Counted from the stretch's first letter, positions 35,729 to 46,997 are shown. The stretch: 64,000 nucleotides of DNA from Notospermus geniculatus (GCA_002633025.1 NMRB01000788.1:151429-215428); one strand, 5' to 3'. Program-made: numbers and translations. Notes: generated by a model from the sequence alone, not told the origin.

Positions 35729-38028
35729 ATGGCAGCCCCCATGATCAGATCCATTTTTCGGATATTTTCTCCAATAACTCGGTAAGTATGCGATAAAATG
35801 TAACTTACCTTGCACACAACAAAAACAAAAACAAACAGAATCAGTTGATATACTGTATGTTCGGTTTTGCTGACGAAATTTGCGAAAATAACGTGTTGAA
35901 TGTGTGACATGTAATCTTTCTGTGCATTCCTGTAGGCCTACATCAATGCACTGAGCTGAGCAGTGTAGCTCATCATACATGTATCACTGAGGCATAGCTA
36001 TACTGAAACTGTCATGTGATATGATATGTTCTCTGACATTGTCTAGGCCTATGGCTATGAGAATCTCATTGACATTGTCGGTAAAAGTACCGGTACATCA
36101 TCACGACGTTGTGGATGGACATGATGATGGGCGTGGCAGCCGTGGACCATGGATATTAAATGGCGCTTATTTCATGATTTGTACACATATAGGCCTAGTC
36201 ATAAATGATTTTTCATCATTTCAAAATGCATATTTCTCTATTTTTCGTTTTAGACAATGGATAAGGAGAATGTGTGATGTCCCTGAGGCCCCCAGCCAGT
36301 ACAGTCAGACGGCCAAAGTTACAATAATGAACCAGGAACATACCTCTGGAATTCTTGTCGACGAGCATACAGTCCTCTTGGCTTTAAATTAAACACTGGA
36401 ATGAGAGTCATTGGTCCGTGTGCTATATTTCCTAAATCAATATTGCGTTGGAATGTGAGTCTTATTTTATACATACCGGATAGCGGTACATGGTCACAGA
36501 GATATTGACATTCGATGTTTCAAAAATCAAGATCACATTTACTTCACCTGGCTTTTTCATGTTGCTGATACTTCACATTTTGACAATTTCAGGTCAGTAG
36601 TGCTGTAGATATCAATGAAAATGCCTTAGAACTGTTTACCCTCCTGGAACCCAAATTAGGTAGGATGATAGACACTAGACAGATATATGTACTAATTTTC
36701 CCTTCTCTATCACACATGCTGTTATCAGGGGCCTCTGGATCTTTGGATCTGTCAGTTGACTGGATCTATCTTCCATTTTTATGCTGCAGAACATTTACAT
36801 CATGATTTTTGTTGCTTCTTGTGTCTTACTGTCAATTTCATGCATTTCAGATATTCTGATCATTGGTAAAGGTGACCCAGAGTCTAAGGTGGATTTCAGC
36901 ATCAAGCATACAGTCCTCTTGGCTTTAAATTAAACACTGGAATGAGAGTCATTGGTCCGTGTGCTATATTTCCTAAATCAATATTGCGTTGGAATGTAAG
37001 TCTTATTTTATACATACACCGGATAGCGGTACATGGTCACAGAGATATTGACATTCGATTTTCAAAAATCAAAATCACATTTACTTCACCTGGCTTTTTC
37101 ATGTTGCTGATACTTCACATTTTGACAATTTCAGGTCAGTAGTGCTGTAGATATCAATGAAAATGCCTTAGAACTGTTTACCCTCCTGGAACCCAAATTA
37201 GGTAGGATGATAGACACTAGACAGATACATGTACTAATTTTCCCTTCTCTATCACACATGCTGTTAGCAGGGGCCTCTGGATCTTTGGATCTGTCAGTTG
37301 ACTGGATCTATCTTCCATTTTTATGCTGCAGAACATTTACATCATGATTTTTGTTGCTTCTTTTGTCTTACTGTCAATTTCATGCATTTCAGATATTCTG
37401 ATCATTGGTAAAGGTGACCCAGAGTCTAAGGTGGATTTCAGCATCATACAATATCACTCAAACAAAATAAGATTAATGTGGAAATTCTCAATACGGTGAG
37501 TTCGGATCATTAGATATCGAATGGAACTCGGCTGACTCTGGAGGTCCACTGAGCTTTCAATATTGAATCACAAGTGTGATGTCACAAATGCCCTTGGCAA
37601 ACACATGGCAGCCTCTTGAGAGAACATGCATAGTTGTCTTTGTGACTTCCGAGATAGCTGTATTTTAATTTCATTTTCATTTCATTTAGGATCAAGCCTG
37701 TGCTACTTTCAATTTTCTCAACGCAGAAGGACGTTACGTGGCAGCAGCACTTATTCCACCATCATATGTGCCGAACTACCATGATGACTCTTTTGATCTT
37801 CAGTTACAATTAGACCAACGTGAATTGGATGCTTTAGAAACAGATTACCATGAAGTGAATCCAAAGGGCAGCGATTATGACCGGCTTATTCCTCATGGTA
37901 AGACAATTGATGAGGTAAGCGAAGAAGCGTTTGAAAAATTCAAAGGAAGATTTTCTTATGGGAAGAAAATGAAGGATAAGATGTTCCCAAAAGGACGAGA
38001 CGGAGAGCCAAGATCAGACCAGGACTGA
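35729..38028 (+). pseudogene. NDUFAF3: NDUFAF3, block copy 2, frame broken
   Basis: Exons matching copy 1: 35729-35781, 36254-36454, 36593-36659, partial exon 4 at 36851-36905; then a repeated set: partial exon 2 (36906-36995), exon 3 (37135-37201), exon 4 (37393-37495), exon 5 (37690-38028). A 2-bp insertion in exon 2 (GTCGACGAGCATAC where copy 1 has GTCGACGCATAC) leads to a stop at 36390-36392. A second 2-bp insertion lies in the repeated exon 4 (CAATATCACTCAAAC where copy 1 has CAATATCTCAAAC). Exon 5 and the 3' flank with a poly(A) signal are intact. Either a true pseudogene or a mosaic of two alleles joined during assembly; the repeated exon set is nearly identical to copy 1 whereas the first set is not. 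Confidence 0.85.
36365..36905 (+). repeat. 541-bp local tandem duplication within NDUFAF3 copy 2 (second unit 36906-37446)
   Basis: The unit starts at GCATACAGTCCTCTTGG and ends in GGATTTCAGCATCA, repeated at an offset of 541 bp. The second unit matches block copy 1 in every difference I checked (GTAAGTC, ACATACACCGG, GATTTTCAAAAATC, CAGATACATG, GTTAGCAG, CTTCTTTTGTC). The first unit differs at each of these places. Confidence 0.9.
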
Positions 38029-38675
38029 ATATAATGGAAGCTAGTCTAATGAGGAGCTCACTGAGGATGACAACGCTGGTCATTCTTCTGAACCTGGTTT
38101 ACGGGTAGGCCTACCGTATACGGTACCATTGATATTGAAATTGCTGAAAAAAATCAAAAGTGGGGATTGCTCTTCTCCATCTGACCCAGTGCATTCATGG
38201 AGCAGAAAAGTCCTGCAATCCCAGGGCAGGATTGCAGGAAAGCCATATGGAGCATAGCCGACTTCATGAAGAGTAAACCAGACAAACTAGGCCTACTGGT
38301 AATCATTTGTGAACAGTGAACTGTAGTGAAGTCTGACATCCTTGCCAAAGACAAAGTTCTCTGTGTGAAAAAAAGGCAGCCAGATTGAATTGGGCAATCA
38401 GTGACTTCTCTCCACTTTCAAAGATAAGTGTGTGGGAGGTGAGGGCCTTGGTGTTGAGGTCGCAAGAAAGAGTGGGTATGATAGTTTTCACGGTTTGAAA
38501 ATGTTTTAAATGCATTTCTGCTTTGTAATACTTTGTCTGTGATTTGTAAATAGTTGTTTAAAATAGATTAAAGATGTGCTAGAAACGTGAAAAAAGTTTG
38601 GTTGCTTTTCATTGCACATAATAGTGTACTGGCAACAGAGGAAGTTTAAAGTTGTTTGTAAATTGCAGCCTTGGA

Positions 38676-38681
38676 AATAAA
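38676..38681 (+). terminator. AATAAA poly(A) signal after NDUFAF3 copy 2
   Basis: AATAAA within GGAAATAAACC, 648 bp after the NDUFAF3 stop codon on the same strand, with GT-rich sequence shortly downstream (CAGTGTC, GGTCTTGTCGTTG). It is the first clear plus-strand signal after the gene and lies outside the duplicated block. Confidence 0.5.
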
Positions 38682-38699
38682 CCTTAATGTCAGTGTCAT

Positions 38700-39324
38700 A
38701 GATCATCAATGGTCTTGTCGTTGATCTGAAGGATTGCCAATACAATTTTACAGTCGGACGTAGGAAACATTTCTTCCCACTATTTGTTATCCCTACACAC
38801 TGTCAGTCCATCATCCTGTTGCCAGTCAGGAACTATTCCAAATGGGCCACTCTAACGGAATCAATGTGGATGCAAGTGTAAACTACAGTACAGATGGCAA
38901 CAATACACATGTATAATGACAAAGATTGGGGAGCACAGTTGAAAGAGTGTCACTTGTCAGGGACTCATGCCCAAGAGGCAAGAGGTTTGATTCTCATTCA
39001 AGTCTTGTCCTCCCAACTGGTCTCAAATGATCAATAGGAGCAGTCAGCCATGTGCATAGCCAAAAGATGGCAGCACAGTTCTAGCGGACCAACACAAAAG
39101 AAACTTCTCTTGATTGGTCCTCAATCAAGAATGAATGGGTCTGCTATTATGCATTGAATTGGGCCGTAGTGACACCTATTGGTCAACTCACTGACAGCTC
39201 CTATTGAGCTGCTCCTTCCCAGAATGTTTTTTGGAGACTGGGGTAATCATATGATGCACCTTTGAAATGTGTTGCAGTGAAGTGGGGAGAGAAAATACAC
39301 ACATGTACAGTTGTTAACATACAC
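38700..39324. other. intergenic stretch
   Basis: No gene is supported. A B-box-like GGTTTGATTCTC near 38985, preceded by GTGTCACTTGTCAGGGACTC, may be a degraded SINE head, but no body or tail is clear. Confidence 0.4.
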
Positions 39325-39330
39325 TTTATT
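39325..39330 (-). terminator. possible distal poly(A) signal (minus strand)
   Basis: TTTATT on the plus strand gives AATAAA on the minus strand. With no other gene between here and 47402, this could end a very long 3' untranslated region of the zinc-finger gene. Nearer TTTATT hexamers exist, so the assignment is weak. Confidence 0.2.
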
Positions 39331-40695
39331 CAATAAATATGCACCCATAACATTCTAAGTTCTACTCTGTCAATCACATGCATAATGTAAGCAGAGGTTC
39401 GACCTAGCTAGGTTATTGAGTATACGCAATGTATAAATCGTGATAAAATATGAAGACAATATCAACAATGTACATTGAGATTTGTGACATGGTCGAGTTA
39501 TTTATGTCTTGTTCTAATTAAATATTCAAGTTTAGTCTTAACTTTGATCCTCACATTTTGAAGAAAATAAAACATTAAAGAGACAAAAATAATAAAACTT
39601 AACAAATGATGATTCTTCATTCTGGCACTGAGGATGGTTCCTCTTGCCAGCCCCCATCATCGATCAATTTCATCCCACTGCCAAAAATTTGCCCACCACC
39701 AGAACCAAAATAGAGTGTGGAGATATTTTGAGATAGAAAGATGTCGTGTACGTATAACCTTGGAGGAATTCCTCCAAGGTAACTAATCCCAAATTTCAAG
39801 TCCAGTGACTTCCCTCCCTAAATTTGTAGTCTTGTGACTTTGATAAATTTGTGCCAGCATGTCCCCTTTGGGTTTCAAGTTTTTGAAAGTGATGGCCATT
39901 ATGGAATTTTTATGTCTGGATTTTTTCTGGTTCATTTGAAGAAATTCATCTGGAACTTTTATTCACACAGCTCCGGAGGACTAGTAGTACCCGACATACT
40001 TCATTGGTTCCCTTTCATTTCACCAATTTCAATAAGAGGGATGAAAGATGACACCACTCAATACATGATCTGCTTGTCTGGAAACAGAATCTGAATTCAA
40101 ATAAAAAATGCACAATATTGTAGTGTAAAATCAAAGGATTGAAAATCCAGATCCTGGCAACTCTGATAAACAGAAAATCAAACTTAAAAACACAAAAAAA
40201 AGTTATTTTTTAAAAATCTTCGAAATAGCCATCCAATGGTTTTCTGAATGTAAACAATTCAACAGACTGAAGAGACAGTACCGGTAAGTAAAACACACAA
40301 CATTTACATATAAAATGACGATTTGGCTCATTATTTTACTTAGTTTATAGTGAGTTAATCAAGTTCTGGCAGTAAATGTGAAGTTGGCTGATCATGGTTA
40401 TTTCAGAGGGTAACAGACTATAAATCTATACGTTTACGATTGTTGCTTGTTTACAGGTCACCAGGTTCAAGACGGTAATTCTTGGATAAAAACAAACAAA
40501 CAAGATCATATGTGTAAGTTGCAAAATATCAAAGCAGCTCCGCTTCCATGATTTCTATTGTATTTTGAATGAAAGTAATTGTGGTGAGGAAATTTTCTCC
40601 TCCTCAGATGTAAACAAGAAAATGTCCTTATTCTTCAGGCATCATTTGCCTCATCAGTCATGAAAATTATCATGATCAATACAGGATGAGTTATG
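39331..40695. other. non-coding stretch
   Basis: No gene is supported. A perfect 22-bp palindrome CCTTGGAGGAATTCCTCCAA(GG) lies at about 39759-39780. The rest is AT-rich unique-looking sequence. Confidence 0.4.
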
Positions 40696-41196
40696 CCGTG
40701 TTCACACTAGGGTTTTATATCGAATCGAATTCGCAATAAAGGCTTATTCCGATACAACGCGTCACACTCAAATCGAACTACATGTAGATCACTTTTACCC
40801 GATTTAACGAAACCGGTATTTATATCGGTTTCGATGCGCGTTAGCCAAATCGAAATTATCGCGTAACAGATTTGCAGTGTGACCTGCTTATCCTGAAACA
40901 AGTTGAATGGGCGATGACCATCAGACCGCGCATGCCAGGTATCGCTTATCAATCTTATTTCCATTTTAGCGAGCGGGAAAACGATTTCATATTTTACACT
41001 AACAAAGGCTGCACCATCATGTACTGCACAGTATACATATATGGTACATTCAATGTGTGCCTAACACAGTTTACTGCGGGTTAAGTGTGACCCGTTTTGT
41101 TTCGTTGTTGTGTGACCTGACCTGGCATAACCAAATCAATTTCCATATTTCGATATACGGAAACCAATTTTGATGTGCAATAGGTGTGAACGCAGC
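40696..41196. mobile_element. possible inverted-repeat element of about 500 bp with GTTCACAC ends
   Basis: The left end CCGTGTTCACACTAGGG faces a right end whose complement is GCTGCGTTCACACCTATTG, and both ends are followed by ATG (40693-40695 and 41197-41199), a possible 3-bp duplication. Internal TCGATATCG-like and AAATCGAA phrases occur in both orientations. No coding capacity. Confidence 0.5.
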
Positions 41197-42013
41197 ATGT
41201 GGAACATGCCTACTGTCAGCATCTGATCTGGCAATGAAAACGAAGAAATTTGAATATACCAGTAAATAAGTGAAATGAAAACGAGAATTACGAGACATTC
41301 GAATGTTATAAAGTGCAAAGTACCTGCTCAGCTGAAGATATTCTGTGGTATGTAATGTGTAGAACTGTCACAAAATGATACCTCGGAGTTTAATGACATA
41401 TTTTGAAACATTCTAATGTATGGTATCTGATGTAAGTTTCAGTTTCATAGTGCAAATTACTCTGAGCATTTCAAGGAGAAACCTTCATAATACTTTAACT
41501 AACAATGTCTAAACATATTAATTTCCCCCAAAACACAACAGTTTGGGGAAAATCTGAGTAAATTTTATCTGCTCACGCTTGCAACTTGATGCTTTTGGTA
41601 TGTTGGGTTGGATTTTTAAAGAAATTGCACTTCACAACAAGACCATGCACAGGGTCCTAATAGATAAACTATCAGATAGAGCAACATTTCACAAAACACA
41701 CAACAAGAATCTTGACAGTTTTACAAGAATGACTCGCTACGCTTAGTGATACATATGGTACCATATCATACAATTAAGTACAAAATCCCAGGGCAGTGTC
41801 TTGATCAAACCCTGCATCTCTGATACATTGCACCCATTTTGATGTGAAATGATATGACATGACTGGTCTAGTTTCACCCTCCAACAGTAAAGCACTTATG
41901 ATCAGTGGGAGAATGGTTGATTGAAGTACCAGTAGGCCTACCACCTATATTCTACACTTCTCTACTTGGCTGCACAAGATAGAGCTACCACTTCCACCAA
42001 CTATGCTACCCTT
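41197..42013. other. non-coding stretch
   Basis: No gene or repeat boundary recognised. Short AT-rich sequence. Confidence 0.4.
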
Positions 42014-42249
42014 GGGGCCGTATTTTGAAACGTTCCTTAACATTAAGGTCCACCTTAAATCTATTGTTCTCGATGGTTTTACAATAGACTTAGGGCCGTA
42101 TTCTAGAAGCTTCCTTAATTCTAAGGTCTACCTTTAGCTATTGTTTGCAGGGCAGAATACAAAAGCTTAAAGTAGACCTTAGAGTTTAAGGAGGCTTCTA
42201 GAATACGGGCCTTAAGGTCGACGTGAAGGAACGTTCTAACATATGACCC
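42014..42249. mobile_element. foldback element interrupted by a second foldback element
   Basis: Outer arms GGGGCCGTATTTTGAAACGTTCCTTAA (first 20: GGGGCCGTATTTTGAAACGT) and AAGGAACGTTCTAACATATGACC, flanked by CTTG on both sides, enclose a complete inner element (42093-42211). The inner element split the outer one, giving a relative age order. Confidence 0.75.
42093..42211. mobile_element. inner foldback MITE, GGGCCGTATTCTAGAAGC family, TSD TTA
   Basis: A 119-bp element starting GGGCCGTATTCTAGAAGCTT and ending GCTTCTAGAATACGGGCC, flanked by TTA at 42090-42092 and 42212-42214. The GGGCC end and TWA-type duplication fit PIF/Harbinger. Confidence 0.8.
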
Positions 42250-43808
42250 TTGGTCACAGGTGATTCTGCCTTTTACCACTAGACAGGAGAGTTGCCAAGT
42301 AGCAGGGAACTTTCTGAAATGGACAACTCTGTCCAGAGATTAATGCCTTTCAAGGACACTGTCATTCAGTCCAGGACTGGACATTATTCCTCATCTTAAT
42401 GTCAGTAATTAGGGTGGCACCTCTCCTCTGACGACAGCATTGGTCAGCCCAAAGGATGTCCTTATAATAACAAAGGTCACACTTTGATATTTTTCATTTA
42501 CATGAAGTTATTCACCATTGAACTCCCACCAAAGTCACATCAGCAGATTTAGACAGTTAGTCCTGTTTCAGAGACCGCTTGCTTTGAGCCATTTTCCATG
42601 AGACATTTCAATTTCCGATTTTCCCAAACAGAGGGCCCTATGGAAAATGGCTCAACCCAAATCTGCCATTGAACACACACATCTTACTTCGCAGTGCCCT
42701 TCTTCGTGACCATTCAGTAAAATCAGCACTAACACTTGCTATTTTGTCATCAACCACTTGACACTGAGAAGGTTAAACTTCGATCTGCCCCCAACATTTC
42801 AACTTTCTAACATAAAGACTTTCCATTATAACATATTAAATAGAAAACAACCCAGATTCATCATTTAATACATACATGTCTCACTGAAACTTTTAAGCTC
42901 AACAGGTTGCAGTGGCAATGACATATGTACCAGCCTGAAGCTCTCTACGAATTTCTAACAAATACCAGTCATTATTTACAAGAACTCAGCCAGGGAATTT
43001 ACTTTCTATAAGAAGAGAAACGTTCTATTTTCACTGATAGCCGATCTGTACGCTTAGATTGAATAGCCAGGGAAGTGAACAAGTTGCAGGTAGAAAGTTT
43101 GAAAATCAATTATGTCTAGGCCTTAAAAATGGACTTATATAATGGAATTTACCATTCAAATTTGAGGCACGAAGTCAAAAATCAGCTGGAAATCTGAAAT
43201 TTCACATCCCTGCTTAACATTATTTTTGGAGAAAAAGCATTTTCAGACACAGAATCCCATAGAGCAATCAGACGCATAGGAGGCTTGGTTTTAACCCTTA
43301 GTTTGCCATTTGGATACATGCCCAAATGATGGAAGACTCATATCTACAAGGTTAATTTTCTGAGTTCAATTTATCAGAGTTCAAGGACTTGACACAATAA
43401 TTTCGATCATTACAGACAACCACAAAGTACAACATTGTGGTATACTGGTGCTTCCTCTACACAGAAAATACACACACCACATTTAAATACACAGAGCTCT
43501 TGGCTCAAAAAGACATTGCCACAAACATTTTTCAATACACTATTAATTACAATTGTAAAACCTTCCAAGTTGCTCCTCACTACAACACTGGAGAACTTAC
43601 AAGTATCAAAACCTTCAATACTGTTGTGTTCTATAAACATGATACAGTGTGTTTTCATTTATGAATACTTTACACATTTTCATAATATTCCATATATTCA
43701 ATTACGTATAAATAGGGATCTAAACATTTTGTTTATAAGAACATTGTACCATTTTGTATTGTATTACAGCAAAGTCTGTTTCAAATTGGGCTAAAGATAC
43801 GGTACACT
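42250..43808. other. non-coding stretch
   Basis: No gene is supported. AT-rich. Overlapping open frames at 43410-43794 occur on both strands without splice context and are probably chance. Confidence 0.4.
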
Positions 43809-44243
43809 AAACACAGTAATATGCATGGTTTGAAGATAAGTTATAAGAGCTACAGATGCTGACAACCCAATCTGAAACAGACAATAAACAAGCACCATGT
43901 TTTGAACAACTTTGTTCTGTATTGTACATAAAGAATATGACCAATTTTCGATGCAATTACCATGAAGACAATAGTCTTCTAAATAAATGTAGAGATCTTC
44001 CATTTTCAACCACAAAAGTCAACAAATATGAATTGAATAGGATTTCTGCTCAAAATCGTCAACGTTGGAAAATGGTTGGCTTTCCACAAATAGTTTCCCC
44101 CAGATGTCACTAATTGGGAGACGATTTCCGTTCAGGAAGGACAGAAATTGAAACAGCACATAAATATCAATCAAAGAGCCTGTTACTTCAGTTTCACAAA
44201 TGATGGGAGGTTGAGACAGTACATTTTAGATTCTGGGGACCAG

Positions 44244-44350
44244 GGCCCATATTCATAAAACTACTTAAGCCTAAGTACGACACTTATCCTTTGTTCAACA
44301 CAAAAGATGAGTGTCACACTTTGACTTAAGTATGTTTATGAATATGGACC
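44244..44350. mobile_element. foldback MITE, GGCCCATATTCATAAA family, copy 2, TSD CAG
   Basis: A 107-bp palindrome starting GGCCCATATTCATAAAACTA, ending GTTTATGAATATGGACC, flanked by CAG at 44241-44243 and 44351-44353. Confidence 0.85.
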
Positions 44351-44352
44351 CA

Positions 44353-44600
44353 GGATGGCACATTGGCTGAGCACAAGACTTGTGGCAGGGAGGTCATGGA
44401 TTCAATTCCCAGTTGAGTCACTACTTTGTGCTCTCTGAAAGTGGTGCTATGAATGTGCTCTTCCTGGAGACCCCAGAAAATTGTCTGAAGGGGGCCTGGG
44501 GAATGATATTAAGTGCTTTGAGACTGTATTACAGGGGAAAGCACTTTTTAAGACCTTCAAATCATTATCATTACTACCTAATACTTATTGCCATTTTGGC
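44353..44600 (+). mobile_element. tRNA-derived SINE with conserved tail (unit 1)
   Basis: The A-box-like TTGGCTGAGCACAAGACTTG and the B-box-like GGATTCAATTCCC (44398-44410) form the head. The body ends with AGTGCTTTGAGACTGTATTA and GGGGAAAGCACTTTTTAAGA, a tail type shared by many animal SINEs. It abuts the MITE at 44244-44350. Confidence 0.7.
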
Positions 44601-45132
44601 TAAGTACAAATGGATTAAGTAATACACACTATTATTTATCAGTAAATAAATAACATTCCAATAACACGGAACCAGATTACAAAGACACAATATCGACACA
44701 AACTTTAACAGACCAAATAAATTTTGACATCGGAGGATCTTACATGGCCTTAGTTAAGTAGATTCCTCTATGATCCATTAATTATGAACAACTCCCATGT
44801 TCTAAAGGAGGTAGAATAAAAAGTTACGAAAAATTATGAAAAATAAGTTTTTCAATTCCCTCCGAATTTTTAACTGACATTCAGAAAACACTATCTTGTC
44901 AGACATTTGCGTTGCTGCCTAAAAACATTCTAAACAACATTGCTGACATTTTCCAGTCCCTTCAACCCTGCAACAGAAGGGACACACTTAATGTATATAC
45001 ACAAATGGTGGAAGATTACAGAACATGAAGGAACACAAGTACCACTATGAAGCAGTCATGAAGATTCTTTTAGAACTATTTGAAACTTATTTTGGTGAAG
45101 ATATCTCCCATCATTTTGTAATAAAACATACT

Positions 45133-45271
45133 GGGCCGTATTAAAAAAGGGTGATCATCGCGCGATTAAGACTTTAAACGCGTGTAACTTCACTAAATGC
45201 ACACACTTCCACCATGCATTTGACGAAGTTACACGCGTCTAAGTCTTAAACAGCCTTTTTGAATACGGCCC
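45133..45271. mobile_element. foldback MITE, GGGCCGTATTAAAAAAG family, TSD ACT (unit 1)
   Basis: A 139-bp palindrome from GGGCCGTATTAAAAAAGGGT to a right end GCCTTTTTGAATACGGCCC, with inner arms AAGACTTTAAACGCGTGTAA and TTACACGCGTCTAAGTCTTA. It is flanked by ACT at 45130-45132 and 45272-45274. Confidence 0.8.
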
Positions 45272-45832
45272 ACTGAATTTCCAGGCAGTGAACTTTCTGT
45301 GGTGGTTTGACACCAACCTTTCGGTTATCAACACTCCATGACCAACATTTACATGACAGAGCACAGCACATCAATCATAAAAATATACAATGCTACACAA
45401 ACACAGTAATATGCATGGTTTGAAGATAAGTTATAAGAGCTACAGATGCTGACAACCCAATCTGAAACAGACAATAAACAAGCACCATGTTTCGAACAAC
45501 TTTGTTCTGTATTGTACATAAAGAATATGACCAATTTTCGATGCAATTACCATGAAGACAATAGTCTTCTAAATAAATGTAGAGATCTTCCATTTTCAAC
45601 CACAAAAGTCAACAAATATGAATTGAATAGGATTTCTGCTCAAAATCGTCAACGTTGGAAAATGGTTGGCTTTCAACAAATAGTTTCCCCCAGATGTCAC
45701 TAACTGGGAGACGATTTCCGTACAGGAAGGACAGAAATTGAAACAGCACACGAATATCAATCAAAGAGCCTGTTACTTCAGTTTCACGAATGATGGGAGG
45801 TTGAGACAGTACATTTTAGATTCTGGGACCAG

Positions 45833-45945
45833 GGCCCATATTCATAAAACTACTTAAGCCTAAGTACGACATTTATCCTTTGTTCAACACAAAAGATGAG
45901 TGTCACACTTTGACTTAAGTACATGTATGTTTATGAATATGGGCC
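45833..45945. mobile_element. foldback MITE, GGCCCATATTCATAAA family, copy 3 (unit 2)
   Basis: Duplicate of 44244-44350 within unit 2, flanked by CAG on both sides. A short internal insertion (about six bases) lengthens it to 113 bp. Confidence 0.85.
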
Positions 45946-45948
45946 CAG

Positions 45949-46200
45949 GATGGCACATTGGCTGAGCACAAGACTTGTGGTAGGGAGGTCATGGATTCAA
46001 TTCCCAGTTGAGTCACTACTTTGTGCTCTCTGAAAGTGGTGCTATGAATGAGCTATTCCTGGAGACCCCAGAAATTTGTCTGAAAGGGGCCTGGGGAATG
46101 ATATTACATGCTTCAAGACTGTATTACAGGGGAAAACACTTTTTAAGACCTTCAAATCATTATCATTACTACCTAATACTTATTGCCATTTTGGCTAAGT
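45949..46200 (+). mobile_element. tRNA-derived SINE (unit 2)
   Basis: Duplicate of the SINE at 44353-44600 with a few substitutions, in the same position relative to the neighbouring MITE. Confidence 0.7.
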
Positions 46201-46729
46201 ACAAATGGATTAAGTAATACACACTATTATTTATCAGTAAATAAATAACATTCCAATAACACAGAACCAGATTACAAAGACACAATATCGACACAAACTT
46301 TAACAGACCAAATAAATTTTGACATCGGAGGATCTTACATGGCCTTAGTTAAGTAGATTCCTCTATGATCCATTAATTATGAACAACTCCCAAGTTCTAA
46401 AGGAGGTAGAATAAAAAGTTACGAAAAATTATGAAAAATAAGTTTTCCAATTCCCTCCGAATTTTTAACTGACATTCAGAAAACACCAAATCTTGTCAGA
46501 CATTTGCGTTGCTGCCTAAAAACATTCTAAACAACATTGCTGACATTTTCCAGTCCCTTCAACCCTGCAACAGAAGGGACACACTTAATGTATATACACA
46601 AATGGTGGAAGATTACAGAACATGAAGGAACACAAGTACCACTATGAAGCAGTCATGAAGATTCTTTTTGAACTATTTGAAACTTATTTTGGTGAAGATA
46701 TCTCCCATCATTTTGTAATAAAACATACT

Positions 46730-46868
46730 GGGCCGTATTAAAAAAGGGTGATCATCGCGCGATTAAGACTTTAAACGCGTGTAACTTCACTAAATGCACA
46801 CACTTCCACCATGCATTTGACGAAGTTACACGCGTCTAAGTCTTAAACACCCTTTTTGAATACAGCCC
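46730..46868. mobile_element. foldback MITE, GGGCCGTATTAAAAAAG family, TSD ACT (unit 2)
   Basis: Duplicate of 45133-45271, flanked by ACT at 46727-46729 and 46869-46871, with a few base changes in the right end (AATACAGCCC). Confidence 0.8.
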
Positions 46869-46997
46869 ACTGAATTTCCAGGCAGTGAACTTTCTGTGGC
46901 GGTTTGACACCAACCTTTCGGTTATCAACACTCCATGACCAACATTTACATGACAGAGCACAGCACATCAATCATAAAAATATACAATGCTACACAA

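Larger units (their letters stand above)
25131..38228 (+). repeat. 13.1-kb head-to-tail block, copy 2
   Basis: Second copy of 11879-25130. The junction at 25130/25131 joins CCCAGGGC to ACATTTTATT; the outer right edge reads CCCAGGGCAGGATTGC, leaving at most one base of microhomology. Copy-2-only insertions include a Harbinger-like element (26461-26708), an inverted-repeat element (about 29879-30112), a foldback with a 9-bp target duplication (33073-33256), and a TAGGCCTA-rich stretch (about 35160-35450). Confidence 0.9.
43809..45398 (+). repeat. 1.59-kb head-to-tail duplication, unit 1
   Basis: Matches 45399-46997 at an offset of 1590 bp with very few differences. It contains a GGCCCATATTC MITE, a SINE and a GGGCCGTATTAAAAAAG MITE. 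The junction TGCTACACAAACACAGTAAT shows a microhomology of about two bases (AA). Confidence 0.9.
45399..46997 (+). repeat. 1.59-kb head-to-tail duplication, unit 2
   Basis: Second unit, ending AATGCTACACAA before unique sequence GTTTCACTCG. It carries a 9-bp insertion inside its MITE copy (ACATGTATGTTTATG against ATGTTTATG) and scattered single-base changes. Confidence 0.9.

Noticed and set aside
43410-43794. Overlapping open frames of 119, 82 and 75 codons
   Set aside because: AT-rich sequence, mutually overlapping on both strands, no splice or similarity support.
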